In this document: positions 30,832 to 40,751 of the stretch, one piece after another | Layout of the letters: every line of letters begins with the position of its first letter | Position numbering within the stretch: the stretch's first letter is position 1 | Source of the DNA: Ustilago trichophora | Lineage: Eukaryota; Basidiomycota; Ustilaginomycetes; Ustilaginales; Ustilaginaceae | Direction of reading: 5' to 3' | DNA length: 64,000 bases | NCBI GenBank assembly: GCA_900323505.1 | Contig: OOIN01000004.1 | Coordinates: 1,054,001 to 1,118,000 of the forward strand | The notes under the pieces: model-generated | Told to the model about the DNA's origin: nothing | The model's database searches: none | The model's input: only the letters and a program-made list of their open reading frames with translations | Made by a program: the position numbers and the translations under genes

Positions 30832-32547
30832 ATGACGGATCAGGCTCAGGAAGCTTACGAGCGCCTCACCAAGAACCTTTCCTTCGACTCGCACGGTGTC
30901 ACCGAGCCCGTTGACCTTCCCCATGAGCTTCCTGCCTCCAATTCGTCCTCGCACCTAGTCGACACGGCTCCTGCCGGCGCTGCTGCCGTTCCTGTTACCG
31001 AGGCTGCTCCTGCTACCAATGGCTCCAGCCTCAAGCTCAACGGTGCCAACGGTGCCAACGGCATGAGCAAATCTGCTGATGTCAAGTACGCTCCCGGAGG
31101 CAAGGTCAAGCTGACCAATTACGCTGCCATCGCCAACGCTCCTCTTCCCGCTGAGGGCAACGGCTCGTTCAACAACATTCACCTTGCTCTCCTCATCCTC
31201 TTCACCCCTGCTCTTGTGCTCCGTATCATCCCCTTTGTCAACCCACAGTGGTTCGGATGGTTCAGCTACTTTATCCTCTGTGCCATCTTTGGTGTTCCCG
31301 TCGCCATCGCCTACTGGACCGTCATGTCCACCTACGGTCCTCGCATCAACGAGAAGGTCACCCTCCCCGGCAAGCCCCTCGAGTTCTACATGGACATCAA
31401 GGACCCCGAGCTCCGCAAAAAGTACCACGGTGACAAGAAGATCCCTTACCAGACTTTCCACGATGCCTACTTTGCCGCCAAGATCGAGATCAACATGCCC
31501 CTCAACGAGCTTCTCGAGTACCGATGGGACTGGTGCTCAATGCAGTTCACCTGGCCTCTCTTCGAGTACGTTCTCTTCAACTTGATCCCTGACGTCCTCA
31601 TGCACACTGCCAAGCAGGACCAGACCCAGATCCAGGACAACTACGACCGAGGTGACGATTTCTACGCTTGGTTCCTCGGCCCCCAGATGATCTACACCTC
31701 CGGTATCATTTCCGACCCCAACAAGGCCGAGACTCTCGAGGAGCTCCAGGACAACAAGCTCAACTTGGTCTGCTCCAAGCTCGACCTGCAGAAGGAGGAC
31801 CGTGTGCTCGACATTGGCTGTGGTTGGGGTACTTTTGCTACTTTTGCCGCTGTCAACTACGGTTGTGATGTGACCGGTGTCACTCTCGCCAAGACTCAGA
31901 CTCGCTTCGGTAACGACCGCCTCAAGAAGAACGGCATCGACCCGAGCCAGGCCCGTATCCTCAACCTCGACTACCGCGACATCCCCGTGCAGCCCGGCCA
32001 CTACACCAAGATCATCTCGCTCGAGATGGCCGAGCACGTCGGTATCCGCCACTATGACAAATTCCTCTCGGACGTCTACAACCTGCTCGATGACGATGGT
32101 GTCTTTGTCTTCCAAGTTGCTGGTCTGCGCCCCACCTGGCAGTTCCACGACCTCAACTGGGGTCTCTTCATGAACAAGTATGTCTTCCCCGGTGCCGATG
32201 CCTCGTGCTCGCTCGGATGGGTCGTCTCGCACCTCGAGAAGGCTGGCTTCGAGATCCGATCCGTTGACGTTGCCGGTGTCCACTACTCGGCTACCATTCT
32301 GCGATGGGCCCAGAACTGGGAGTCCAACAAGGACAAGGTCGTCGCCAAGTACGGCGATCACATGTACCGCATGTGGAGCTTCTTCCTCTGGTCCAGTGTT
32401 ATCGTTGCTCGTGAGGGTGGTAGCTCCGTCTTCCAGTTCACCCTGCACAAGAACCTCAACGCTTACCATCGTATCAACGGCGTCAAGTCGCACGGTGGTC
32501 TGCTGCCCCGCCCTCCCATCGCCAAGTTCAAGAGCGTCTACAACTAA
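30832..32547 (+). CDS. Sphingolipid C9-methyltransferase (CFA-synthase-like SAM methyltransferase)
   Basis: A 571-aa intronless protein starting at the ATG in the context GTCAAGATGACG. The frame is open further upstream but without a better ATG, and that part is pyrimidine-rich leader. Residues 1-110 are a polar, Ala/Asn-rich N-terminus. Two membrane segments follow at about 116-136 (IHLALLILFTPALVLRIIPFV) and 141-165. The cyclopropane-fatty-acid-synthase-type domain has the SAM loop VLDIGCGWG (325-333), then SLEMAEHVG and FFLWSSVIVAREGGSSVFQ near the end. Fungal members methylate C9 of the sphingoid base of glucosylceramide at the ER. Length and the two-helix N-terminus fit that family rather than bacterial CFA synthase. 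Codon use is strongly biased towards C-ending codons, suggesting high expression. Confidence 0.93.
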   Translation: MTDQAQEAYERLTKNLSFDSHGVTEPVDLPHELPASNSSSHLVDTAPAGAAAVPVTEAAPATNGSSLKLNGANGANGMSKSADVKYAPGGKVKLTNYAAIANAPLPAEGNGSFNNIHLALLILFTPALVLRIIPFVNPQWFGWFSYFILCAIFGVPVAIAYWTVMSTYGPRINEKVTLPGKPLEFYMDIKDPELRKKYHGDKKIPYQTFHDAYFAAKIEINMPLNELLEYRWDWCSMQFTWPLFEYVLFNLIPDVLMHTAKQDQTQIQDNYDRGDDFYAWFLGPQMIYTSGIISDPNKAETLEELQDNKLNLVCSKLDLQKEDRVLDIGCGWGTFATFAAVNYGCDVTGVTLAKTQTRFGNDRLKKNGIDPSQARILNLDYRDIPVQPGHYTKIISLEMAEHVGIRHYDKFLSDVYNLLDDDGVFVFQVAGLRPTWQFHDLNWGLFMNKYVFPGADASCSLGWVVSHLEKAGFEIRSVDVAGVHYSATILRWAQNWESNKDKVVAKYGDHMYRMWSFFLWSSVIVAREGGSSVFQFTLHKNLNAYHRINGVKSHGGLLPRPPIAKFKSVYN

Positions 32548-33144
32548 GCCTTTCGTGCTCCTTCTACATTTCCTCCTCCAGTGAACCTTGTCGCGTTGAC
32601 GTGACATTGCTCGCACTGATCGAGAAGAAACCTACATACAACAACCTGACGAAACGAAAATCGGAACGAACAATTCTACTTCTCCATCTCTCTCTCTCTC
32701 TCCCTAGGGTACAGCTTTCCTTCCTCTGTCTCTCTCTTCCTCTGTCTCTCCCTAAATCGATGTGGACGGAAAGCTCTTTTGTCAAGCAGAAATGTATTCA
32801 CACCAAGAATCGATCCACATGGCCGTATCATCTTGAAAGTCGAATGAATTTGTGGTGTTGAGAGAGCAAGGGTCCTTGTTTGATTTTCTGGATCCTTCGG
32901 GCCGCGCTCTTTGCTTTCAGAAAAAAAAAAAGAGTGGGCTGTGCGCTCATAAGAGTTGCTCAGCCAAAATAAAAGGTGAATTGAGGCGCGCGGGGCGCAG
33001 GGCCGACCAAATATTTCTCCACTTTTGCTGCCAACGTGCTCAGCCAAATCTGCTTCAACCATTGCTATTACACCACTCCATCTTGCATTACTTCCACCAT
33101 CCGGTTCAGTACCAACAACGATCGTAACGTCTCTCGTAAATATT
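32548..33144. other. Intergenic between methyltransferase and BI-1 family genes
   Basis: 597 bp with a CT-rich stretch (about 32680-32755) that is probably 3' flank and promoter sequence. A short poly-A tract lies at about 32921-32931. No gene was recognised. Confidence 0.55.
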
Positions 33145-33942
33145 ATGTCGAGCAACTACTCTGCAGCGCCACCCGGCTACGCACCCGTACCCCAGCATGA
33201 CACTCCCGCGCCTTCGTACGGCGCTGCCAGCACCACCCCTCGTAATGCCGAGGAGGAAGGCGATCCCGATGACTTCAAGTTTGGTGTGACTGTCGAGCAG
33301 TCCTCTCCCGAAATTCGAGCCATGTTCCTGAGGAAAGTCTACAGCGTCCTCTTTGCTCAAATTCTCGGCACCACCGTCATCGCCGCCATCATGACCACTC
33401 AAGGAATCGCTTCATGGGTCCAGCAGAATCAGTGGGCCTTCATCGTGCCCCTCATCGGCAGCCTTGTCACCATGGGATTCTTGTACTGGAAACGTCACTC
33501 GCACCCAACCAACCTCCTCCTCCTCTCCCTCTTTACCATCCTCGAGTCGATCTCCCTCGGAACCGTCATCACCTATGTCGACCAGAAAATCGTCCTCCAG
33601 GCAATGGTCATCACCGCCTTCACCTTCTTCGGTTTGACCATCTTCACCCTTCAGTCCAAATGGGATTTCAGCTCCCTCGGTGGATGGCTCTTCGGAGGCC
33701 TCATGGTACTCGTCGGTGTGGGATTTGTCGGCATCTTTATGCCCTACAACCAGACTTTTGACTTGGTCATGGCCGGCGCCGGATGTGTCATCTTCAGCCT
33801 GTACATTGTCTACGACACCTGGCTCATCCAGAGAAGGCTTAGCGCCGAAGAATGGGTCCTGGCAAACTTGTCCTTGTACCTCGACATCATCAACCTCTTC
33901 ATCAACATCTTGCGCATCCTCAACAACCAGAATCGCGACTGA
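33145..33942 (+). CDS. Bax-inhibitor-1 / LFG family multi-pass membrane protein
   Basis: A 265-aa intronless protein from the ATG at 33145. The cytosolic N-terminus (about 1-65) is Pro/Ala/Tyr-rich (PPGYAPVPQHDTPAPSYGA), typical of the Lifeguard branch. About seven hydrophobic segments follow from residue 68 (VYSVLFAQILGTTVIAAIM) onward. The signature FSLYIVYDTWLI lies late in the protein, followed by SLYLDIINLFINILRIL and NNQNRD. These are diagnostic of TMBIM/BI-1 proteins, which sit in ER, Golgi or vacuolar membranes and modulate Ca2+ leak and cell death; the yeast counterpart is Bxi1/Ybh3. The in-frame region upstream of 33145 has no ATG and is taken as leader. Confidence 0.95.
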   Translation: MSSNYSAAPPGYAPVPQHDTPAPSYGAASTTPRNAEEEGDPDDFKFGVTVEQSSPEIRAMFLRKVYSVLFAQILGTTVIAAIMTTQGIASWVQQNQWAFIVPLIGSLVTMGFLYWKRHSHPTNLLLLSLFTILESISLGTVITYVDQKIVLQAMVITAFTFFGLTIFTLQSKWDFSSLGGWLFGGLMVLVGVGFVGIFMPYNQTFDLVMAGAGCVIFSLYIVYDTWLIQRRLSAEEWVLANLSLYLDIINLFINILRILNNQNRD

Positions 33943-34224
33943 TCCCTCCGCGCTCAGCTTAGCCACACCTCTTTCGAACCCAGTTGATTCGAGCCCTTTC
34001 GTGTTTCGTTTTCCAGATCGCCACCTTCATACCCTTTTCCAGGTTTCTCATGTTGTTCGCAATCCTATCTTAGTGTTGAGCTTGACCCTACACATTGTAC
34101 ATAGCCCTCTCTTGTCCTGCTTTGAGGTCGTAATGTTTCAGCTTGTTTGCGATTTGATCCAGTCAGGAGCTGTGTAAGAGGGGATTTGAGGGATTCAATT
34201 TGGTCTGAGATTTACAGTCTGGCT

Positions 34225-34259
<35 letters not shown>

Positions 34260-34457
34260 GAGGTGAACACGATGCTTGGAGGCGACACATCAACGAAGTG
34301 ATTCATACTCGAGAGGTTTATTTTTCTCTTGTGTTTGAGGAGTATTGCCACGTTGGAGGGTTGGAAACACAGCACATACTACACATGGTGAGAGGATAGA
34401 ACAGATGATATGAATGATTGAGATGGGGGATGAAAAGGTACAAGATGGGGATGGAGG
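33943..34457. other. Convergent 3' spacer with 32-nt poly-A tract
   Basis: 515 bp between the BI-1 family gene and the bS16m gene 3' ends. A homopolymer of 32 A lies at 34226-34257. No gene was recognised. Confidence 0.65.
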
Positions 34458-35085
34458 TTAGTTGGATGAAGGGATGTTGTTGTTTTGTTTTGAAGGAGGG
34501 GTGGTAAGTTGGGATGTGGGTGGAGGACGGTAGATTCCTTTGTAGTGGACTCCTGGGGGTACCAAGCCGGCCTGTAGCGACGACATGAAGGATGAGGGTT
34601 ATTAGTATATCGTTAATTGGCTTTCTACTGCAACTTTTCTTTCTGCGGCAATTGCGAGAGAATCTTTTGTACAGGTGAAACAGGATTAGTTGTTAACTTA
34701 CTCTGTCCAATAGCCTCGCAACAGGTTTACTGGGTTGAGCGCCTAATTTGAGCCAATGTTTGATTCTGTTTTCGTTCCATTCCAATCTCTTTTGCAACTT
34801 TTGTTCTTGTTGTTGCTGTGTCAATCCGGAGGTCATGATTCCTCCATGACCCGGTACACCCGACGTAGTGATTGTCCCTGATGTTGTCGATGTAGACGTT
34901 TGAGATCCGCCGATAAAAGGGGTAGGCAAACGACCAGAAGTAGCAGCGGGACGAGGGATAGGATCGTACTCTCCCAACTTCTCAATCGGTCGAGCATCTC
35001 GTGGCTTGGAATCGTTTATGGCAACAACGTGGTAGAAAGGGTTGTTACGGGTGCCTTTACGGCTTAGACGAAGTCGAACAACCAT
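34458..35085 (-). CDS. Mitochondrial ribosomal protein bS16m
   Basis: Two exons on the minus strand, 35085..34702 (128 codons) and 34571..34458 (37 codons plus stop), with a 130-nt GTAAGT..ACAG intron, give 165 aa. The N-terminus MVVRLRLSRKGTRNNPFYHVVAINDSKPRDARPIEKLGEYDP is the S16 fold. LEWNENRIKHWLKLGAQPSKPVARLLDR continues it, and the splice adds AGLVPPGVHYKG, matching the S16 end. A Ser/Thr/Gly-rich insert of ~45 residues (RLPTPFIGGSQTSTSTTSGT..) interrupts the fold between the first and last blocks. The C-terminal tail is Pro/Gln/Asn-rich. It acts in the small mitoribosomal subunit. Without splicing the second exon the ORF would stop two codons past the junction. Confidence 0.93.
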
Positions 35086-35781
35086 CGTAAAGTCAAAATG
35101 CTATGTAGTGTTTCGAGTCGATACGGATACTAGTTGGGTCTGCTAAGGAATTGTGTGGCTAACAGCGCGGCGAGAAGAGGTGTGGTGTAGGATGCTGATG
35201 TTGTTAGTCGTGATGGTCGACAATGAGGATGATGGTATAAAACGTTGAAAAAGTTGGTCAAGTAACTGCATTTAAAGACAGGCTTTTTCGTTTCTTCCAT
35301 CACCTCGCTCACCCGACCTTTCCTGCCTTCCGACTGCCGAAAACAAAAAACCTCGGTTCAAACAAATTCACTTTGTGAGACCCGATTCGAGCTAACATTT
35401 AACTCATTTTCGTTTTTTTTTTTTTTTTTTTTTTAACTCTACAACTGCTTCATCGAGCTTACATAGCAGCCTAAGCTGCACACATGCCTGCAAAAGACGG
35501 CTTCGTGAGTGTGATAAAGGAAGACGAATGGATCTACTTGATGTGACCAGCGGTCAAATGGTTGGGATTCGATCATGTGAGTATGAATACAGATGTGATG
35601 GTAAAGCGAACGCCACAGAATGACGATGGTTGATATGCTTAGGGTATATATGTATGATGCAGTAACAGGTGATGAAAACGAGCAGGTGGATAGCTTCAGA
35701 GCGCAAAGAAGGACATGCCAGCGCTCTAGAACGTCATCCTTGCTTCTATGATATGCTTTGAAGGGCCGTGACAACGAACGA
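35086..35781. other. Intergenic region upstream of bS16m
   Basis: 696 bp holding the bS16m promoter and the 3' flank of the small basic orphan. A poly-T run of about 22 nt lies at 35413-35434. No gene was recognised. Confidence 0.55.
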
Positions 35782-36171
35782 CTAAAACGACTTCATCAAG
35801 GCGTTCAGAGCATCCGCCGCCTCATCAACCTGTCTTCTTGTCCTCCTGACTTCTGCTTGGGAAGGCAAGTTGTAGGAGAACGGATCCGTGCTTCCTGCAT
35901 CCTTTGCTGCTGTTGAGTCTGAGTTGAAAAGGTTGAATGTCTGTCCGTCGAGCGATTCCCGTTTGGCGGTATCTCTAAACTTGTTGTTCTTCTTGTTCTT
36001 TTTTAGCGTCTTTTTGGCGCTGGATTGGACGAGTGACGATGCTGCTTTCTTGCTTGGTTTCGATACCGTTGCTGACGAGGTAGAAGAGGTGATGGAAGAG
36101 GTTGTTTTAGGCTTTGAACCCGATCCGGGTGTAGACGCTGACGCGGGACGGGTGGCTGTCTTTGCGACCAT
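35782..36171 (-). CDS. Small basic orphan protein (129 aa)
   Basis: A 129-aa ORF with an ATG start. Residues 1-50 are Ser/Thr/Ala/Lys-rich. A strongly basic stretch follows (KKTLKKNKKNNKFRDTAKRE, about 54-73). The C-terminal half is less biased (FNLFNSDS.., DPFSYNLPSQAEVRRTRRQVDEAADALNALMKSF) and ends in a likely amphipathic helix, which argues for real coding sequence. The composition suggests a nucleolar or RNA-binding protein, inferred from composition only. It is divergent from the 60-aa Cys-rich gene with 448 bp between starts. An additional exon cannot be excluded. Confidence 0.55.
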   Translation of the reverse strand: MVAKTATRPASASTPGSGSKPKTTSSITSSTSSATVSKPSKKAASSLVQSSAKKTLKKNKKNNKFRDTAKRESLDGQTFNLFNSDSTAAKDAGSTDPFSYNLPSQAEVRRTRRQVDEAADALNALMKSF

Positions 36172-36619
36172 CTTGGAAGCTCGCTTTCTTTCTTGTAGGA
36201 CTGCGAAAATAAGGGAAGGAGGATATGTAACCGGTCGAAAAAACGCTTCTTTCCCGATGAACTATAGATACCGAATAGTAATGAGGTGATGGAGTAAAGT
36301 GAGGTGCTGAGCAGCGGCTACTTTCGTGGACCCTAGTTTCTGAACGGTCTTGAGAGGGGGAGGAAAAAACCCCCCCAAAAAAAAAAAGTTGCCGCCCGCT
36401 CAAATGGCCGGTGTTGCCTCCGCCGCCCCGCGCAGCGTGCAGCGACTGCTCTGTGGAGGGAGGGCTCTCTCCCTCTGTGTTGCTCTATTACGGTACACAG
36501 CGAGTCGAACGACACTCTCAGCAAAGCCTGCACACTCCCCTTGTCATCATCTTACCACCACCACCACCACCACCACTACCACCACATCATCGCTTCAACT
36601 TCAAATTAGCAGACCGAAA
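36172..36619. other. Divergent promoter region with CCA repeat
   Basis: 448 bp between two divergent small genes. Contains a poly-A stretch (about 36377-36387) and a (CCA)n run at about 36555-36583 just upstream of the + strand start. Confidence 0.6.
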
Positions 36620-36885
36620 ATGGCTTTCATCACCACCTCTGACAACATGGTCAACTCTTGCATGGCCGCCACTTGTAAGTGCGCTCCCCGCTCATCTCCT
36701 TACTATCGTTCCGCAAGCTTTCCCGCGAGGTAGCATGCGATATACTGACACAAACAGCTGTCCACATCTGTCAAATCGTAGGCGACAAGTGCGGCAAAAC
36801 CACCTGGCGAGGCTGCGGCAAGCACATCGATGCTGTCTTTGCCAACGTCCCCAAGGATCAGCAGTGCACCTGCCCCCGCTCCTAA
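36620..36885 (+). CDS. 60-aa Cys-rich CxxC-type small protein
   Basis: Two exons, 36620..36674 and 36758..36885, with an 83-nt GTAAGT..ACAG intron splitting one Ser codon, give a 60-aa protein. It has six cysteines: C14, and in the second exon HIC, DKC, RGCG, QQC and TC near the end. The core DKCGKTTWRGCGKHIDAVFANVP followed by CTCP is reminiscent of a widespread family of tiny proteins with the pattern C..C-K-TTW-x-GCG-x-H..C-x-C, known to me only as uncharacterised. Conserved Cys and His suggest zinc binding. No signal peptide is present, so it is not an obvious secreted effector. The second exon alone has no good start, and the splice joins the two coding parts cleanly. Confidence 0.75.
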
Positions 36886-37091
36886 TCGCCTTTTCCTCCA
36901 AAACAGCATCTTTCCCTCAGCAAGCTCGCAACATCTAATCCCGGCAATCTCAATTCAAAACTTCAAATCTCAACCTAGTGGCAACCTTGCATCCGTGAAT
37001 AAACATGCGTTATGAAAGAGTTTTCGATTACAGCCAAGATGTGAGATGCGGTGAGCGGTGTTCTACAGTTTGTGTTCAGTGACACACATAT

Positions 37092-40000
37092 CTAGTTGAC
37101 GGGCTGGTCCTGGCTGGCACCGTCGTCCTCCAGGACTTTGTTCTTTGGTACGGTGGTGGAGGAAGGGATCGACTCTTTGCGCTCCAGTTCCTCCATCTCT
37201 TTGGCCTTTGGTGTCCAAGGGCCTTCGCCGAATGCGTGGTTGAGAGCGCTCCAGACATTGTTGACGTAGTGCACTTCCAAGTCGTCCAGCACTGCCTTTG
37301 GCACGTCGGCCTCGACGTTGGGCTGGTTCTGAGCGGGGAGGATCACCTTGGTGATACCAGCCCTGTGTGCTGCCAACAGCTTCTCCTTCAATCCACCAAC
37401 GGGGAGCACCATGCCACGGAGCGACACTTCACCAGTCATAGCCAGTGTTGGCGCAACCGATCGGTTGGTGAGCAGCGAAGTGAGCGAGACGGTGAATGCC
37501 ACACCTGCGGAAGGACCTTCCTTACCGATAGCGCCCTCGGGCATGTGCAAGTGCACATCCTTGTTCTCGAGCAGATTGTCGTTGGCGTCCTTGACAATGC
37601 CGAGATCGAACGCGTTGGTCTTCATCCAGGAAAGCGCAATCGAGGCAGACTCCTTGATCACGTCGCCGAGCTTACCGGTCAATTGGAGACCGCCCTTACC
37701 AGGCATGATGGTCGTCTCGATAGGCATGAGCGAGCCAGAGCCGTTGCCGAGGTAGCCCAGGCCGGTCGAAACACCGGCGGGCATGGCGCTAGTGAACAAA
37801 CGGTCCTTGTGGTAAACAGGCGGGCCGAGGTACTTGCGCAAGCTGTCGATCGTAATGACAACCTTGACGTCCTTGGGAACGGCCATGGGCTGACGCTTCT
37901 CGGTGGTCACCTTGGCTGGGGCCTCGGGAGCAGCATCCTTGCCGGGCACCTTGCCGTCCGACTTGGGCTGGCTGTCGGGTGCAGCATCGCTCGAGGAAGC
38001 CGATGGCTCTGTGAAAGGCGATGGCGTTTCACTGCTCTCTGCTACCTCGCCATCAACGGGTGGAGGAGTCGCGGACTGGGTAGTGCTGTCAGCCGCACCA
38101 GCCGCGCGGGTGGGGGCAGCTTCGGTCTTGGCACTTGCAAGCTCGCCCTCTTTGGGTTCAGGGAAGACCGACTCGCCGTGCTGTTTGACAATGTCGAACG
38201 CAATCTTGCGGTAGACCTTCTCGAGAAGCTTGCGTAGACCACGAACACCGCTCTCCCTGGCGTGGTGCTTGATGAGAAACTCGATGGTCTCGTCTGGTAG
38301 CTCAATGTTGGCGTCTTGCAAACCCGAAGCCTCCTTGGCCTGAGGAGCAAGGTAGCCGCGGGCAATGTGTCGCTTCTCGTCGGCAGTGTACGAAGACACC
38401 TCCATGACCTCCATTCGATCCAGCAATGGCTGCGGGATGGTCTCGAGAGTGTTGGCTGTGCAAACAAAGAGAACACGCGAGAGGTCGACGGGAACATCCA
38501 TGTAGTGATCCAAGAAAGAGCCGTTCTGCTCGGGGTCGAGCATCTCGAGCAAAGCAGACGATGGGTCGCCATTGTGGCCACGTCCGATCTTGTCGACCTC
38601 GTCAATGAGAATGAGCGGATTCTCGGTGCCGACCTTCTTGAGCGCCTGGATGGCCTTGCCTGGCATGGCTCCGACGTAGGTCCTTCGGTGACCCTTGATC
38701 TCGGCAACATCGCTGAGACCACCTACACTGAAGCGGAAGAACTGACGCTCGACAGCTCGTGCGATCGACTTGCCGATCGACGTCTTTCCAACACCGGGTG
38801 GACCGACGAGACAGATGATCTTGCCTTCGACGGTACCCTTGAGCTTGCCGACGGCGAGGAATTCGAGAATGCGGTCCTTGACATCCGAGAGACCGTAGTG
38901 GTCCTCGTCGAGGACGCTAGTGGCATTTGAGATCGAGTAGTTCTCGGGCGAGTGGACACCCCAGGGAATGCTAGTGAGCCAGTCGAGGTAGCCTCGAGTG
39001 ACGTTGAACTCGCTGGCAGCAGGCTCGAGGGTTTGAAGCTTGTTGAGCTCCTCGTCAAAAACCTTGCGGACAGCCTCGGGCATGTTGAGCTCGCCAGCCT
39101 TCTCGCGGAATTTTTCGACCATCTTGTCCTTGCCATCACTCTCGATACCGAGCTCCTTCTTGATACCCTTGAGCTGCTCCATGAGGTAGTACTCGCGCTG
39201 ACGTTTCTGGATCTTGGACTCGACATCCTTGCTAATCTTGCTCTGGAGCTGTGCGTTCATGAGCTCCTTCTTGAGTACGATTAGCGCCTTCTGGAGACGC
39301 TCGCGGATGTCCAATGCTTCGAGGACCGCCTGTAGCTCGCTTACCTCGCCGGCGGAGATGGCGGCAGCAAAATCGGCGAGCTTCTCGGGCTCTTCAAAGA
39401 CGTTGCCTGCGCCCTGCGAGATGGAAAAGTTGGCAATCTGATCGCGGAAGAGCGGGTTGATCTGAGCGATGTCCTTGAAGACGCTGATCAGCTCGGACAT
39501 GACGGCCCGGATGTACTGGTCGTTTCGCTTGTCGTAGGGGGCGGCGGCAAGGTTAGTGACGTTGACGAGCGAGACTGCGTAATCCTGGAGGAATGAAGTC
39601 TGGAAGGGTGCAGAGTGGGAAGGCATATCCTGTCCGTCTGCAGAAGCTGCGTCAGCTTCAGAGCTGGCTTCGCCATCGGCGGGTGGAGGAGGCGAAGGTG
39701 GTGCGTTCTGCTGCAAGTGGGCGGCTGAAGCGTCGTTGACTTCTGGCAAGAGGCCTTCGTCGCGAGCTTCTTGCTGAATCTCGTGAACTTTGGCGAACGA
39801 TGCCGCCTTGACGGCCTCGTTGGCTGCTTCGTCGCTGATAGGGTTGGCGGGGCCGGCGCCTTCGGTTCCTGGAGGTGGCGAAGGAATGGTCTCGCCTGTG
39901 GGGGTGATGAGCTCATCGATGCGGATACGTCGGTGAGGGTAAAGGACAGCAGTGATGCCCTCTTCCTCGTCGGCCTTATCTTCGCCATCCTTGCCCTTCT

Positions 40001-40751
40001 TGCTTCCGCCGGACTGGCCACCGCCCTGCACAGGGAAGACACTAGTGACCTGGGCAAAGACACCGACCTTGTGCACCTTGCTGAGATCAGTGATGACATC
40101 TGCATCCTCTTCTTCGTCCTTGAGCAGGAAAGCACCGATGTAAGGCTGGCCGCGCTTGAGCGATTCCTTGATGGCAGCGCAGACTGCTTGGTTCTTGATG
40201 ACGACGGCTTTGTAAAAGCCTGGGAAGAGAGGACGTCGAGTGATGGGAAGCGCAAGGACTTGCGGGTATACGGAAGGCACTGTTGAGCGAGCAATCGAAT
40301 TGGAGCCGGAGCCAGAACCAGAGCCAGAAGCTGAACCTGGACCTGAGCTTGAGCCGGAACCACTTGAACTGGAGCCAGAACCAGAAGCAGCGGCACCAGC
40401 ACCGGCACCACCAGTGGCGGACCTAGCCTCGGAAGAAGAGCTGGACGACTCGGATTTGGAGGCGGGTTGCTCTTGCTCCTTGCGATGCTCTTGCTCGTTC
40501 TCCACCTCGTGCTCCTCTCCTTCGTGCTCCTCTCCTTCCTTGATCATCCTCTCCAGCTTGGACTTGACTCGGGGAAGGTATCGAGGAGATGAGGTAAACA
40601 GAGATCGTGTAGGAATCGAGCTTGGCATGCCGGAAGATGCTGCTTCCAGGGACGTGGATATCCTGGTTGCTGCCAGTCGAGAGGCTGCACCTTTGCGGGC
40701 GGTAGCAGCGACAGCCGAGGAGGACAAGGAAGTGATGCGCCGTGAGCTCAT
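37092..40751 (-). CDS. Mitochondrial Lon protease (Pim1-like)
   Basis: An intronless ORF taken from the ATG at 40751 (GCCGCCACCATGAGC, an ideal context), giving 1219 aa. Another in-frame ATG lies 24 codons upstream at 40823. The N-terminus ([26 protein letters not shown]..) is rich in Ser/Ala/Arg with no acids, a mitochondrial targeting sequence. A low-complexity Glu and then Gly/Ser tract precedes the LON substrate-binding domain ([21 protein letters not shown]). The AAA+ module has Walker [10 protein letters not shown] near residue 650 and Walker [12 protein letters not shown]. The protease domain has catalytic S1081 in EGPSAGVAF and the dyad Lys in [15 protein letters not shown]. It forms the matrix hexamer that degrades misfolded and oxidised proteins. 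Two further insertions (Pro/Ala/Ser-rich) make it longer than the usual 960-1130 aa. Confidence 0.95.
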   Translation of the reverse strand: MSSRRITSLSSSAVAATARKGAASRLAATRISTSLEAASSGMPSSIPTRSLFTSSPRYLPRVKSKLERMIKEGEEHEGEEHEVENEQEHRKEQEQPASKSESSSSSSEARSATGGAGAGAAASGSGSSSSGSGSSSGPGSASGSGSGSGSNSIARSTVPSVYPQVLALPITRRPLFPGFYKAVVIKNQAVCAAIKESLKRGQPYIGAFLLKDEEEDADVITDLSKVHKVGVFAQVTSVFPVQGGGQSGGSKKGKDGEDKADEEEGITAVLYPHRRIRIDELITPTGETIPSPPPGTEGAGPANPISDEAANEAVKAASFAKVHEIQQEARDEGLLPEVNDASAAHLQQNAPPSPPPPADGEASSEADAASADGQDMPSHSAPFQTSFLQDYAVSLVNVTNLAAAPYDKRNDQYIRAVMSELISVFKDIAQINPLFRDQIANFSISQGAGNVFEEPEKLADFAAAISAGEVSELQAVLEALDIRERLQKALIVLKKELMNAQLQSKISKDVESKIQKRQREYYLMEQLKGIKKELGIESDGKDKMVEKFREKAGELNMPEAVRKVFDEELNKLQTLEPAASEFNVTRGYLDWLTSIPWGVHSPENYSISNATSVLDEDHYGLSDVKDRILEFLAVGKLKGTVEGKIICLVGPPGVGKTSIGKSIARAVERQFFRFSVGGLSDVAEIKGHRRTYVGAMPGKAIQALKKVGTENPLILIDEVDKIGRGHNGDPSSALLEMLDPEQNGSFLDHYMDVPVDLSRVLFVCTANTLETIPQPLLDRMEVMEVSSYTADEKRHIARGYLAPQAKEASGLQDANIELPDETIEFLIKHHARESGVRGLRKLLEKVYRKIAFDIVKQHGESVFPEPKEGELASAKTEAAPTRAAGAADSTTQSATPPPVDGEVAESSETPSPFTEPSASSSDAAPDSQPKSDGKVPGKDAAPEAPAKVTTEKRQPMAVPKDVKVVITIDSLRKYLGPPVYHKDRLFTSAMPAGVSTGLGYLGNGSGSLMPIETTIMPGKGGLQLTGKLGDVIKESASIALSWMKTNAFDLGIVKDANDNLLENKDVHLHMPEGAIGKEGPSAGVAFTVSLTSLLTNRSVAPTLAMTGEVSLRGMVLPVGGLKEKLLAAHRAGITKVILPAQNQPNVEADVPKAVLDDLEVHYVNNVWSALNHAFGEGPWTPKAKEMEELERKESIPSSTTVPKNKVLEDDGASQDQPVN

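Noticed and set aside
37236..38237. 333-codon plus-strand frame inside the Lon gene
   Set aside because: It is antisense to the well-conserved AAA+ and protease domains and has shadow-like composition.
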